Shown here piece by piece: positions 55,460 to 64,000 of a DNA stretch of 64,000 nucleotides. The stretch covers positions 71,241,472 through 71,305,471 of the forward strand of contig CM055092.1 of the NCBI GenBank assembly GCA_029204225.1, read 5' to 3'. This DNA comes from Diphasiastrum complanatum. Lineage: Eukaryota; Streptophyta; Lycopodiopsida; Lycopodiales; Lycopodiaceae. Both the position numbers and the translations under genes were made by a program. Under the pieces are notes generated by a model. The model did not search any database and had not been told where the DNA came from. It saw only the letters and a list, made by a program, of their open reading frames with translations. The number at the start of each line of letters is the position of its first letter. Positions within the stretch are counted from its first letter, which is position 1.

Positions 55460-55883
55460 TGTTAGGAATTAATGTTTATTTGATACCCCTTAATGATAGT
55501 TTGGCCATGCCTGCGTGCTATTATAAGGGCCATTATTATTTATAGTAGATTCATTTTTTTATTGCTTATGCATGTAGGTGGGCGCACTACTACTAGATTA
55601 GGATCTCTTTAGTACTTAAAAATTCACCTCTGGTCTTTACCAAATATAAGTAGTATTTTTAGCAATTAGCTTTTGCTCTTTTGCTATTTGCTTTAGGCTT
55701 TTAGCCTTTCACATGGATTAGAGAAACTATCATAAGTAGGCTGGCACCCCACCACAAGATAATTTCAACATGCTAGAGCATTGCTCGATTCTCTTATGAT
55801 CTGAATTCTCTCTATGCTTGGTTTTGTGTGAGTGCTGGTAGGACTAGTAACCTCATATAGAATTTGTATCACAAATTCTAACA
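55460..55883 (+). repeat. copia 3' LTR, 424 bp
   Basis: TGTTAGGAATT ... AATTCTAACA, with near-perfect terminal inverted repeat. CTATTATAAGG near 55519 could be the TATA element. It has no similarity to the 254-bp left end of the same element. Confidence 0.85.
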
Positions 55884-57100
55884 ATTTCTGCATATTTCAA
55901 CTTAACTCTAGCAAATGCTATGGGATGTAAAAGCCTGAACAACGCGCAGTTAATGGCTATCGGTCCTGCTGCTACAATCGAATGAAAATCTAATGTCCAG
56001 TCAGTTGGTTTCAAAATGGGTGAGTTAATCAAGGCTGTTTTCAAATGTTCGAATACATGTTGTTGTTCGTCTGTCCATACAAACGGCATGTCCTTAGCCA
56101 ACACTTGAACTAACGACAATGTAATCTTATTGTAATCTTTCAGAAATCTCCGATACTAGCCAACGCTGCCAGGGAAGGAACGGATCCCTCTCACATCAGT
56201 GGGGGGTAACATCATCCTAACTCTGTCAACCTTTTTGGGATATGCCATCCTTACTGACAACATGGCCCAAAAGGATTCCATACGGCACCGCAAATAAACA
56301 CTTCTATGGATTCAATGCTATGGATTTAGCTTTACAAACAAACAGACAAATGCTCTTCCATCATATTGGTAGCTATGCAGATGTCATCCATGAAAATCTT
56401 TGTAGAATCGGAAACCAAATTACCAAAGGCTGAATTCATAAACCTCTGATAGGTTGCCGGTTCATTACACAGCCCAAAGGGCTTGACATGATATGCATAA
56501 GTACCAAACAACGGGGTGGTGAAGGTTTTTTTGAGCTTATCCTCAGCAGCAATAGCAATCTGATTATAACCAGCAAAAAAATCCATGAAAGTATACATTC
56601 TCTTGCCTGCTAACTAGTCAAACATCTTATCAATGAACGGCAGAGGATAGTAGTCTTTGACTATTGCCTTATTAAGAGGCTTGAAGTCTACAAAGATTCT
56701 GATTTGGCCACTCTTCTTAACTTTTGGCACAATGGCAAAACACCACTCAATGTTAAAAACTGGGAAGATCAACCTTGCATCATGCATCTTCTTAATCTCT
56801 TCAGCAACTGGTGTCATCAAATGATTAGCCAAATGTCGTTGTCTTTCTCTGACAAGTACAACACCATCCATCAATGGAATGTTGTGCACTATCAAAGAAA
56901 GTGGAATCCTCATAATTCCAGACGAAGATTCCAGTGGCAGTGGTTAAGAAATTTGTAATCGAACGTCCATTATTAGATTCAGGAAGGGTCCCTATCAGTA
57001 GCTCCTTACCAGCAGAAGCCTCACTCTGATAGATCTTTGTGACATCAGCATCACGAATGCGAACCAAGGGTTCTCTCCCCTGGAACTGTTCAATCATCAT
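55884..57100 (-). pseudogene. gypsy reverse transcriptase and start of RNase H
   Basis: Minus-strand blocks: MTPVAEEIKKMHDARLIFPV, RIFVDFKPLNKAIVKDYYPL, RMYTFMDFFAGYNQIAIAAE, YAYHVKPFGLCNEPATYQRF and TKIFMDDICIAT (catalytic box FMDD). After frameshifts come LKTALINSPILKPTDW (about 56030) and HPIAFARVKLKYAE, where the nested copia enters. Confidence 0.9.
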
Positions 57101-57262
57101 TACCTGAGGGTTTTCCGTAGATGAATCTTAATTGGTAGTGTCCAATGAATCTTCCAATTCCCAATCAGTCTCAAGAACAGAAGCTACGGTCTGCCAAGTA
57201 ACATCTCATATGCTTCCTTACCAGTCTGCATCTGTACAACATGGAAATCAATACGGGCTGTC

Positions 57263-57541
57263 TTACCAGCAAATGGCAAGCAAACGGCAAACGGCGACTG
57301 GTAATGTGTAGACAACTCCTTCCACTTTCAGTTTGGAGTTATCAGCAAGCTTGAGCATCATATTGGCTCCTTCCTTGATAGTCAAATTCAATTTAGTTTC
57401 CAAATCTGCACTCATTACATTCACGGTAGCGCCTGCATCAACAATGGCATTCAGAACCAACAACCCATCGATTATAACATCAACCTTGGGACAATTCCGC
57501 TCAATGCTATTGTCAGAAACTCTGTCCACCTCCACCACCAC
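57263..57541 (-). pseudogene. gypsy aspartic protease
   Basis: NAIVDAGATVNVMSADLETK: the active site reads Asp-Ala-Gly-Ala where Asp-Ser/Thr-Gly is usual, so the catalytic Asp is present but its neighbour is changed. MMLKLADNSKLKVEGVV follows. The frame is short and stops on both sides. The region 57542-58165 links it to gag with no clear motif. Confidence 0.75.
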
Positions 57542-58165
57542 GGGTTTTTGTGAATCTAGCCATCTGATACGCAGGACTTCCCCTTAATTCTCTCTTTATT
57601 GCAGGTGACTTCTGCAGCAGCTATAGCGTATTGATATCCACTTTAGTGGCATTTAAATGGTTGACTAGTTTGAAGGGTGCATAATCTTCAATGACAGCTC
57701 TCCTTCGCCAAGTCCGCCTGCCAGGCAGAGGATCCACCTCCATAGCTGAATTTTTTACCTTGCCAGGCTATGGTTCTTCTACTCGTCAAGTTCAAGTTCA
57801 TCCTGAATAGCAGGCAGTTTGTCATCTGGTATTGGTTGTTTCCCAGCAGATACAACGGCTCTTTGTGCTCAGCCAGGCTCTACTACGGGATCATCAAAGT
57901 TTATCAAGGTAACAGGTCTGTCATCAGAGGGAGTCGCCATGCTTCAGAACTCCTATCGGCTCAGCTGATTCTTTAGAAGTTCCAACGAGGCTGCTTCCTT
58001 GTTAGCTTTCATCTTCACCCAACACCTATGAGCTACCCAACACCTATGAGCTGACTTCTGGTATTCATTCACATAACTTTGATTGGGTGCATATTGGGAT
58101 GCACCTGGATCTGGTCTGATAAATGGTGACTGGGCTGTCACATTGTGGAAAGCCGGTTGTATAAC

Positions 58166-59427
58166 CTATTGAACAGGAACCATTGGCACATAACTATACA
58201 CCGATATGGCACCATTAGTGTAACTACTTCTAGGAATAGTGTAACTACTTCTAGGAAAATTCACACCATCGGGAACATGGCCTGAAACATATCTGGATCG
58301 TTGACCCTCTGCCATAGCCACCACTTCCTGCGTAGAGATCATGGAACTCTTTATGTCTAATGCCCGGGTAGTGGCTACTTTCAGAGTGCGAGGATTTGAC
58401 TGCCTTACATCGAGCTGGATTGCATACCTCAATCCTTTTAAATACAGAGATACCACCCAGTCGTCTGGAGGCTTGCTGCTTTTAAACTGCCGGATTAGTT
58501 CCTTAATGCGCCAAGTATACTGCTTCATAGTCTCATAATGCTCCTGACGACTGCTAGTCAGAGCATAGATTAGATGATCACGAGATTTGGGAACCTGGAA
58601 TTCAATTAGAAACTTGTTGATGAAGATCTCCATATTATTTATAGAGAGAGGCTCTAACCGATAGTGCCAATCATCAGCACCTCCACACAGGGTCCCACTG
58701 TGCCAATCATCAGAACCTCCACACAGGGTCCCACTGTGACCAACATTTGGTGACTTTCAAACAGGATCTGTAATTATCATTGACATGCTTCTCAGGGTCC
58801 TCTTACTGTGGCCCATAATTGTGGCATAGGTTGAGTCAGAGACTCTAGTTTCGTAACATTAGGCAATACATTAATGGCCTGAGCCCCTTGTCTTGCATTA
58901 GGTGGATTAGCCATATCAGAATCCAAAGAGCTTATAGAAAGATGCTCGGACAAATGCACAGAAGAACTATCGGATTCGGGGTCAGGATCTCCAGAGGTTT
59001 CGTCAGGATCCTCCTCTACAGTAGTCTCAAGGATTTCCTCAAGAGCCTTCTCAAGGTCCTTGTTAGAAATCTTTTCGGTGTCTTCTTCAGATTTCTCGTC
59101 AAGATCCTCGTCAAGTTCTCGCTTGATTAAAATGCTAGGATCAACAGTACCAAATTCGCTCAGATCAGTGGGGAACTTTCCTTCTTCTGGTCGCCTTTCA
59201 ACAGGAGATCCGCCGACCACAGTCAAAGCGTGCGTCAAACAAAATCCCGCATCAGAACTCGAACCGGAATCAGTAATGGGATCTAAATCAAACTGTAAAT
59301 GAGACAGACGCAGACTACCAACTTGACTCCTGGTAAAATAACTATGTCTAAAAATGGAAGGTGATATCCTCCTCAAATCTTGAGAAGACTTCGGTGGCTT
59401 GTCTTCAAAATCAAAATGATCAGCCAT
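58166..59427 (-). pseudogene. gypsy gag
   Basis: ATG at 59427 begins MADHFDFEDKPPKSSQDLRR; the first 200 codons are strongly acidic. After a break near 58790 the frame 58633-58166 carries the retrotransposon gag core (HYETMKQYTWRIKELIRQFK, VSLYLKGLRYAIQLDVRQ). Short tandem duplications lie in the region: 41 bp near 58662-58740, 21 bp near 58220-58258 and 18 bp near 58020-58055. No zinc knuckle was found. Confidence 0.8.
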
Positions 59428-59537
59428 CGACGCAGTTCACCATTAGGAGAACCAGTGTCAGATTATAGTTCAATTCAGCAGGATAAATATAACATCCGTT
59501 GAATTGACAAGAATTGGAAATGACACAATACAATGCC

Positions 59538-59556
59538 CTCCTGGCAGACGCACCAA
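59538..59556 (-). promoter_or_regulatory. gypsy primer-binding site
   Basis: The minus strand just inside the 5' LTR reads TTGGTGCGTCTGCCAGGAGG, close to the TGGCGCCGTTGCCGGGGA site (3' end of tRNA-Asp) used by Tat/Athila-like elements, with a few mismatches. Confidence 0.65.
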
Positions 59557-61733
59557 TGTTGGAAATAAACTGGACATTTTTTTTTTTAGGCGAAGCCCGG
59601 CCTTGAGGTGGACATTCTCATTTGTAAGCTTTGACAGCCCATTAGAGCTATGGCGTCGTTTGAGTCGTTCCTCCTCCAAGCGTCTGGTAAGTCCCTCCAT
59701 GGAGACAGTCTGCTGATTAATAATTTTCGTCAACTCGGTGGCCTGGGCAGCAACCGAAGTGTATGCAGCCTGATAATATGGGACCTCGTTTTTCAACTGA
59801 AAGGATTCTACCTTAGCAGCTGCTAGATGTCCTTCGACTCCTAACAGTCTGTCCCGCAGATCGTCATTGTCAGCCTTAAGCAATGACAGTTTCGCCTCAC
59901 TGGCAGCTAGATTACCTTTCGGCATCTCGACCTCAGTGGTTTCTCGTGTCTTACCAGTCAAGCACTTCAATAATTGAGCCTTCAGTAGGGGAGCCTTTTG
60001 AATCCATCCATCAACCCAATCAGTATCAACACATTTTGCAGCCAGACACCGTTCTGCTTCCGCTCCTCTGACACCATCACAGGGGTTTGTAAGCAAATGC
60101 CCTGCGGCGTAGTGTCACCAGAATCATAGAGCATGTGGTGGATGTCAGAAGGAGTAGATGGTAATGATTGGCCCTTACCAGAATCAACTTTGTCGTTATC
60201 AGACGGTTGATATGTAGGTCTTTGTCGGGGTAGAAACATTGGTCTGTTAAAATGTTGTCTGCAACAATTGATTCAACCCTTCACATAGGTCCGCTAGTGT
60301 CTTAGAGAACCGAGAGGGTATGCATCATCAACCGCAACGGCACAATCAGCTATCTTCTTATCGATAGTATCAGGTTCAAAAACAATGTGACAGGCGGGAG
60401 CATCAGGCACTTGGGTAGACAAACCAGCATGAGTAGCACCAAAACATCTGCAGACCTATCAACAGAAACAGCCTCGTTCTCCTGGACATCGTCATCCAAG
60501 TTCACAATGTTACCTGTAGTCTTCGTCGGTACGTCTTCTTTATGTGGTGTGTCCGCTTGCTCATGAGCATTCACAAGGGTGTTCACATCTGAATATTGAT
60601 CAGCTTCACCATCAGGCTTAGAGTCCGGTTCAGCAATTTTGCGCTTGGTTTTTTATTTAGATTGAGTAGACAGCTTTTTTTTGGCTTTACTTTCATCCTA
60701 GACCTGCGCGGCTGGTCCAGATCCTACAGGTTAGTAACAACTATGTGTACAGCCACATGACAAGCATTTTGTTCACTGGCAATGTGAATTCAAGCCTTTT
60801 GTTCTTGCCTGCTACAAAGCGATGTATATCTCTCTTGATCCGTTCGATCGTCCATTCTGCCTAGTTTAAGACAACTCGGTTGTAAGCTTTAACAGCTGCT
60901 TGAACCAAGGCTCTACTAAGGAACTTGGGATGGACCCTCCAAGTGAGAACCTCTGCTACCCAGGTCAGGAACTCCATTAAATCAGGATCTTGACATTTTT
61001 CCAGCGCAAAACCTGATTCGAGCATTGGCTTCTCTCCTCCGAAACGGTCTTTCAAAGCTTCTGTCTCTCTGGCATCATCCAATCGCTTTTTCACGAACAC
61101 AAGCAAGAAGCTTCAATGATTCAGAAACACATGTTGTAGAGAGCATTTTGGTTCTGCCATCAAAAGTTTGCATCAGCCAATTAGTCGATCACAGTCCTTG
61201 ACAAGGGGTTCTAGCACCTGGGGAATAATGTCAGGCCACAACTGCGCAGCAAAGGCTAGAAGTCATGCTGCTTTCAGTTTCATCCATCCTTTGCCAGATA
61301 CGTAATCGAAAAATCTGTTTGGATTGCGCTTAGCTATGGAGTCCATCTTCCCTTTGCTCATGCACGAAAGAATGTCGCAACAATGGTAAAGAAACAACTC
61401 TATGGCATACTGTTATGATCGATGATATGATTGACAATGACTGAAGTCAGCATACTATACTGACGTGACATTGCCTTGAATGAGCACCGCACGGAATCCT
61501 CACACGAATGAGAAAAATCTCCGCATGTGCCCAATTGGTGGCTCCTCGAGATATGGGAAAAAAGAGCACCTGCCTTCAGAATAGAATAGACATGCCTTAA
61601 CAGATCACTTGGCCTCTCAAGGGCATGAACCCTACCAGCTCAATCTAATGATATAAGTAACCAAGAAGGGATCTTATGACACAACTTTCAGCTTGAAAAA
61701 GTCACTTAAAAAGAGTACATATTCCTTCCAACA
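59557..61733 (-). repeat. 5' LTR of the large gypsy element (2177 bp)
   Basis: TGTTGGAAGGAA at 61733 to TTTCCAACA at 59557, followed by the primer site. The first kilobase matches the truncated 3' LTR. It contains decayed coding sequence along much of its length. Confidence 0.85.
59590..61360 (-). pseudogene. Coding sequence within the 5' LTR, coiled-coil at its end
   Basis: Minus strand: the same protein start as 49530-49102 (frameshifted, about 61355-60861), then acidic/Thr-rich frames (60586-60350, 60239-59982) and a coiled coil in frame 60096-59590 (RDRLLGVEGHLAAAKVES, TKIINQQTVSMEGLTRRLEE). In the LTR frame the reading passes into the LTR end and primer site. I cannot identify the protein. 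It may be an extra open frame carried by this gypsy lineage in its LTR, or a captured host sequence. At least five breaks make it a pseudogene. Confidence 0.45.
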
Positions 61734-61749
61734 ACTTGTTTGCCTTTTT

Positions 61750-62150
61750 TAACATAAGAGAGTCTCTTGGCTTGGATCTCTCTCATGGATCTTTTTGGTG
61801 TGATTGCTTGAAGATGCTCCTCCTCAAGCCTTACCCCAACATGTCTTGATTGTGTTCAAGATTGATAATAGTGCAATGATTGGAAAGAAAAAAATGTTCC
61901 ATGAGATGCTTTGATCTTGTCCTCATCCAAATTGTGCTTTTGATCTTAGTGAAACATCACAATTCTACTTTCAATAATTTTGTTATTAGAAAGTATAAAG
62001 ACTCTATAAATATTCATCTTTCTTTGAAGATGAATATCCAACCATCACACCTCTAGTAGAACTAGGATCATCTTTCTTCCTAGTCTCCAAAGGCACATGT
62101 AAGACTCAAATACATACAAAGATTCTAAGGTGATCAACAACTTTAGGCTT
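61750..62150 (-). pseudogene. copia integrase C-terminal fragment
   Basis: Minus strand reads KPKVVDHLRIFVCI, LETRKKDDPSSTRGVMVGYS and SSKKDEYL, the end of copia integrase and the linker to reverse transcriptase. It is cut on the right by the LTR at 62151 and on the left near the gypsy LTR at 61733. Stops are present. Confidence 0.75.
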
Positions 62151-62800
62151 TGTGAAAGATTCAACTAGTTTCATCACATTTTGCAATATTTTCATATTTG
62201 ACATATTGAGGCCAAAACTTGTTTTAGACTTAGAGGTTGACTTTTCAAAGTTCATTAGTCTAAATTTCATTTGAATAAACACTTTTTGAAAATGTGGGAA
62301 AGATAGAATGCGAGTTTGAGTAGATTCAATTTGAATAAGTTGGGTACATTGAATCTAGACCCAAAATTGGTAGGGTTAGCATTTTGGTGGGAAAGCCAAG
62401 TGGCCAAATAGGGTTTGGACCTGCTATAAAAGGATGTAACTCGTGGAGAGAGTCATCTTCTCTCTTCTTTATCTCGTTTCATGCTTATACATGGTTCTCT
62501 TGGGTTCTACTATCCATTGGTGCACTATCTTGGTGATTGCTTGCAATTCTATGTGTAGAATGATCTATATTTGTTATTTTTGGATCCACACGTGTGAAAT
62601 ACAGTAGCTTGCTGGTTTTGTACGGACAGCAACAGTACATAATCATTTCATTCAAGTTTGATCAAGTTCTATTAGTGTTTGCATCTCAAATTGTGTGTAG
62701 ATGCTGATTTTTCTACATTGGTGAAATTGATAGTGCATTTCTCTTTCTAACCAAAAGTCATTCAAGTAGATTGGATCTTAAGGATCTGAAATCTTTCACA
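62151..62800 (+). repeat. copia 5' LTR, 650 bp
   Basis: TATA box CTATAAAAGG at about 62424-62433, primer site directly after its CA end. Confidence 0.9.
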
Positions 62801-62812
62801 TGGTATCAGAGC
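62801..62812 (+). promoter_or_regulatory. copia primer-binding site
   Basis: TGGTATCAGAGC, exact match to the usual plant copia initiator-Met site. Confidence 0.9.
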
Positions 62813-63400
62813 TTGTGTTTCAGGTTATGAAGGAGGAAATCAGATCTATCAATGATTTGGTGAAGATATCAAGTCTAGAGCATGCTAGAGAGGATTCTAC
62901 ACCAAAATCGGATTTTTTGCTTTTGTAGATTGGATCTTTTCTAGATCAAAACACTAAATAGGTCAATATACTTGTTCAATTCCATTTTTTGAATTCACAT
63001 GCTGGATTTGGCCGATTTTTGGATCATTGGTTCAGCCTAAGTGGTGGCTTACAGATTGCATGTCAAATTTTCAGCAATTGCATGTAGATTTGGAATAGTC
63101 AATTTTTTGTGATTTTGTCAAAACCCTAATTTTGATTGGATCTCTAGATAGTGAGGTTGCTGGACTTCATTTGAGTGTGTTTCAATCTTAGGAAGTGGCA
63201 AAAGTCATTAGATTGAGGATAGATCGTAGGTTGATCAAGATTCCATGATTCTATGTGTTGATTTGCTTGGATAAGTGCTAAAAGAGAATTTGTGAGATAG
63301 TTTCAAATCTTGGTGATTTCTTTTGAAAGCATTTGTTGTTGTTCAAAGGAGTGCTTTGTGCATTGAAGCAGGTTGAAAGAGAAGATCAGGTCATTGCTAC

Positions 63401-64000
63401 ATGGCAATCTCAATTGGAGTCATGTTGGAAGCCAATGATAGGCTTACCTCAAGTAACTATTCATTATGGAAAGTGAGGATGGAGTCTTGAGATGAATGAT
63501 GTTTTGGATATTGTTGTAGGTTTGGAGGAGAGACCAGCAACACAACAAGATCAATTGAGGTATGACAAGAGGGCCAAGAAGGCTCTACACATGATAAAGA
63601 TGAATGTTACCAATGAACTTCTCAAGGAAGTTGGTAAGTGCACATCATCTTTGGAAGCTTGGAATTCATTGAAGAAGCTTTATGAATCCAAGTCTACTTC
63701 TAGAGTGTTGACTCTAAGAAGGCAAATCTTTTCTTGTTTGCAAAAGAATGAAGAAAATCCAACTACTTTTGTTTTGAGAATGAAAGCATTGAATGATGAG
63801 TTAGCTTGCATAGATGAAAGCATTAAGGAAGGAGAACTTATTCAAGTGATTCTTAATGGCTTGTTGGATGCTCATGCTAACATTGTTCAAAGTATTGTTA
63901 TTCAAAAGACTTTGCCAAGTTTGATGGATCTTCAAGAGATCTTGATCAATGAGGAATATAGGCTTCAAGCAAGAGGTGGATCTACATCGACACTTCAAGA
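63401..64000 (+). pseudogene. copia gag (UBN2-type), partial
   Basis: ATG 63401 gives MAISIGVMLEANDRLTSSNY and SLWKVRMES. A TGA then interrupts (about 63488); the following frame (about 63491 on) continues MNDVLDIVVGLEERPATQQD, KKALHMIKMNVTNE, AWNSLKKLYESKS, VLTLRRQIFS and LNGLLDA to the window edge. One small frameshift is the only defect seen, so the copy is fairly young. Zinc knuckle and pol lie beyond the window. Confidence 0.85.

Larger units (their letters stand above)
52254..55883 (+). mobile_element. copia element nested in the gypsy RNase H, with unlike LTRs
   Basis: It interrupts the gypsy frame exactly, with a likely 5-bp target duplication (GTTTC at 52249-52253 and ATTTC at 55884-55888, one mismatch). 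The left end is a 254-bp TGTGAAAAG...CTTTTCACA segment followed directly by primer site TGGTATTAGAGC (52508). The right end is a 424-bp LTR, TGTTAGGAATT...AATTCTAACA (55460-55883). The two ends are unrelated in sequence. Internal order: gag, protease, integrase, then a large deletion to the RNase H end. Confidence 0.85.
48794..61733 (-). mobile_element. Large Ty3/gypsy element with coding LTRs and two RNase H domains
   Basis: Minus-strand order from 61733: 5' LTR (61733-59557), primer site, gag (59427-58166), protease (57541-57263), reverse transcriptase (57100-55884), RNase H (continuing after a nested copia at 52253-51810), integrase (51771-50632), second RNase H (50600-50000) and a truncated 3' LTR (49913-48794). 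LTRs begin TGTTGGAAGGAA and the 5' one ends TTTCCAACA. The primer site TGGTGCGTCTGCCAGGAGG resembles the tRNA-Asp type of Tat/Athila-like elements. A second RNase H is known from several Ty3/gypsy lineages. Many stops and frameshifts make it inactive. About 1.2 kb of the 3' LTR is missing at the left end. Confidence 0.85.
62151..64000 (+). mobile_element. copia element, 5' end (runs off the window)
   Basis: LTR 62151-62800 (650 bp) with perfect 10-bp terminal inverted repeat TGTGAAAGAT/ATCTTTCACA, primer site TGGTATCAGAGC at 62801, leader, then gag from 63401. Same LTR family as 26410-27050. Confidence 0.9.

Overview
This window reads as nuclear DNA of a land plant with a large, repeat-rich genome. 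The evidence is one plant-type gene with GT-AG introns (the 3' exons of a TAPT1/POD1-family membrane protein), a chromodomain Ty3/gypsy remnant, several Ty1/copia elements, a dual-RNase-H Ty3/gypsy element, L1-type LINEs and long CT/CA microsatellites. There are no operons, ribosome binding sites or CRISPR arrays. A seed-free plant (fern, lycophyte or bryophyte) or gymnosperm is possible, but the species cannot be read from the sequence.

Layout: 0.4-1.6 kb, a decayed chromovirus on the minus strand. 2.0-8.0 kb, plus-strand L1-type LINE copies lying head to tail, whose 3' ends share an AATAAAG-like end followed by CTTT/CT repeats instead of poly(A). 8.0-15.3 kb, minus-strand LINE pieces, including a nearly identical 2.78-kb tandem duplication (8916-11698 and 11699-14478). 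16.4-18.9 kb, the last four exons of a TAPT1/POD1 gene. 19-25 kb, mostly unassignable DNA with a 182-bp CT array. 26-28 kb, minus-strand copia LTRs and reverse transcriptase. 29.5-33.5 kb, a plus-strand gypsy gag-pol relic. 33.5-37.7 kb, small gypsy fragments and local duplications. 37.7-48.8 kb, an unusual cluster of three recurring gene types. 48.8-61.7 kb, a large minus-strand gypsy element with about 2.2-kb LTRs that contain coding sequence, with a copia element nested in its RNase H region. 62.1-64 kb, the start of another copia element.

The most interesting region is 38-48.6 kb. It holds at least two copies of a gene whose N-terminal part is a divergent histone H3 (CENH3-like in places) and whose C-terminal exons encode a Ulp1/SENP-type (C48) cysteine protease. 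A third fragment carries only the protease tail. The main copy (45049-47159, plus) sits between two minus-strand genes I do not recognise (41999-43589 and 47834-48590), and a fragment of the first of these lies beside the second histone copy as well. Around and inside the main copy is a cluster of about 14 copies of a degenerate motif near GATATCGGWTCRRCGYGC, in both orientations. Every copy carries stops or frameshifts, so they look decayed here, but the repeated association suggests a multi-gene mobile unit or an expanded gene family.

Apart from the TAPT1/POD1 exons, all recognisable coding sequence in the window is transposon-derived or part of this histone/Ulp1 cluster.
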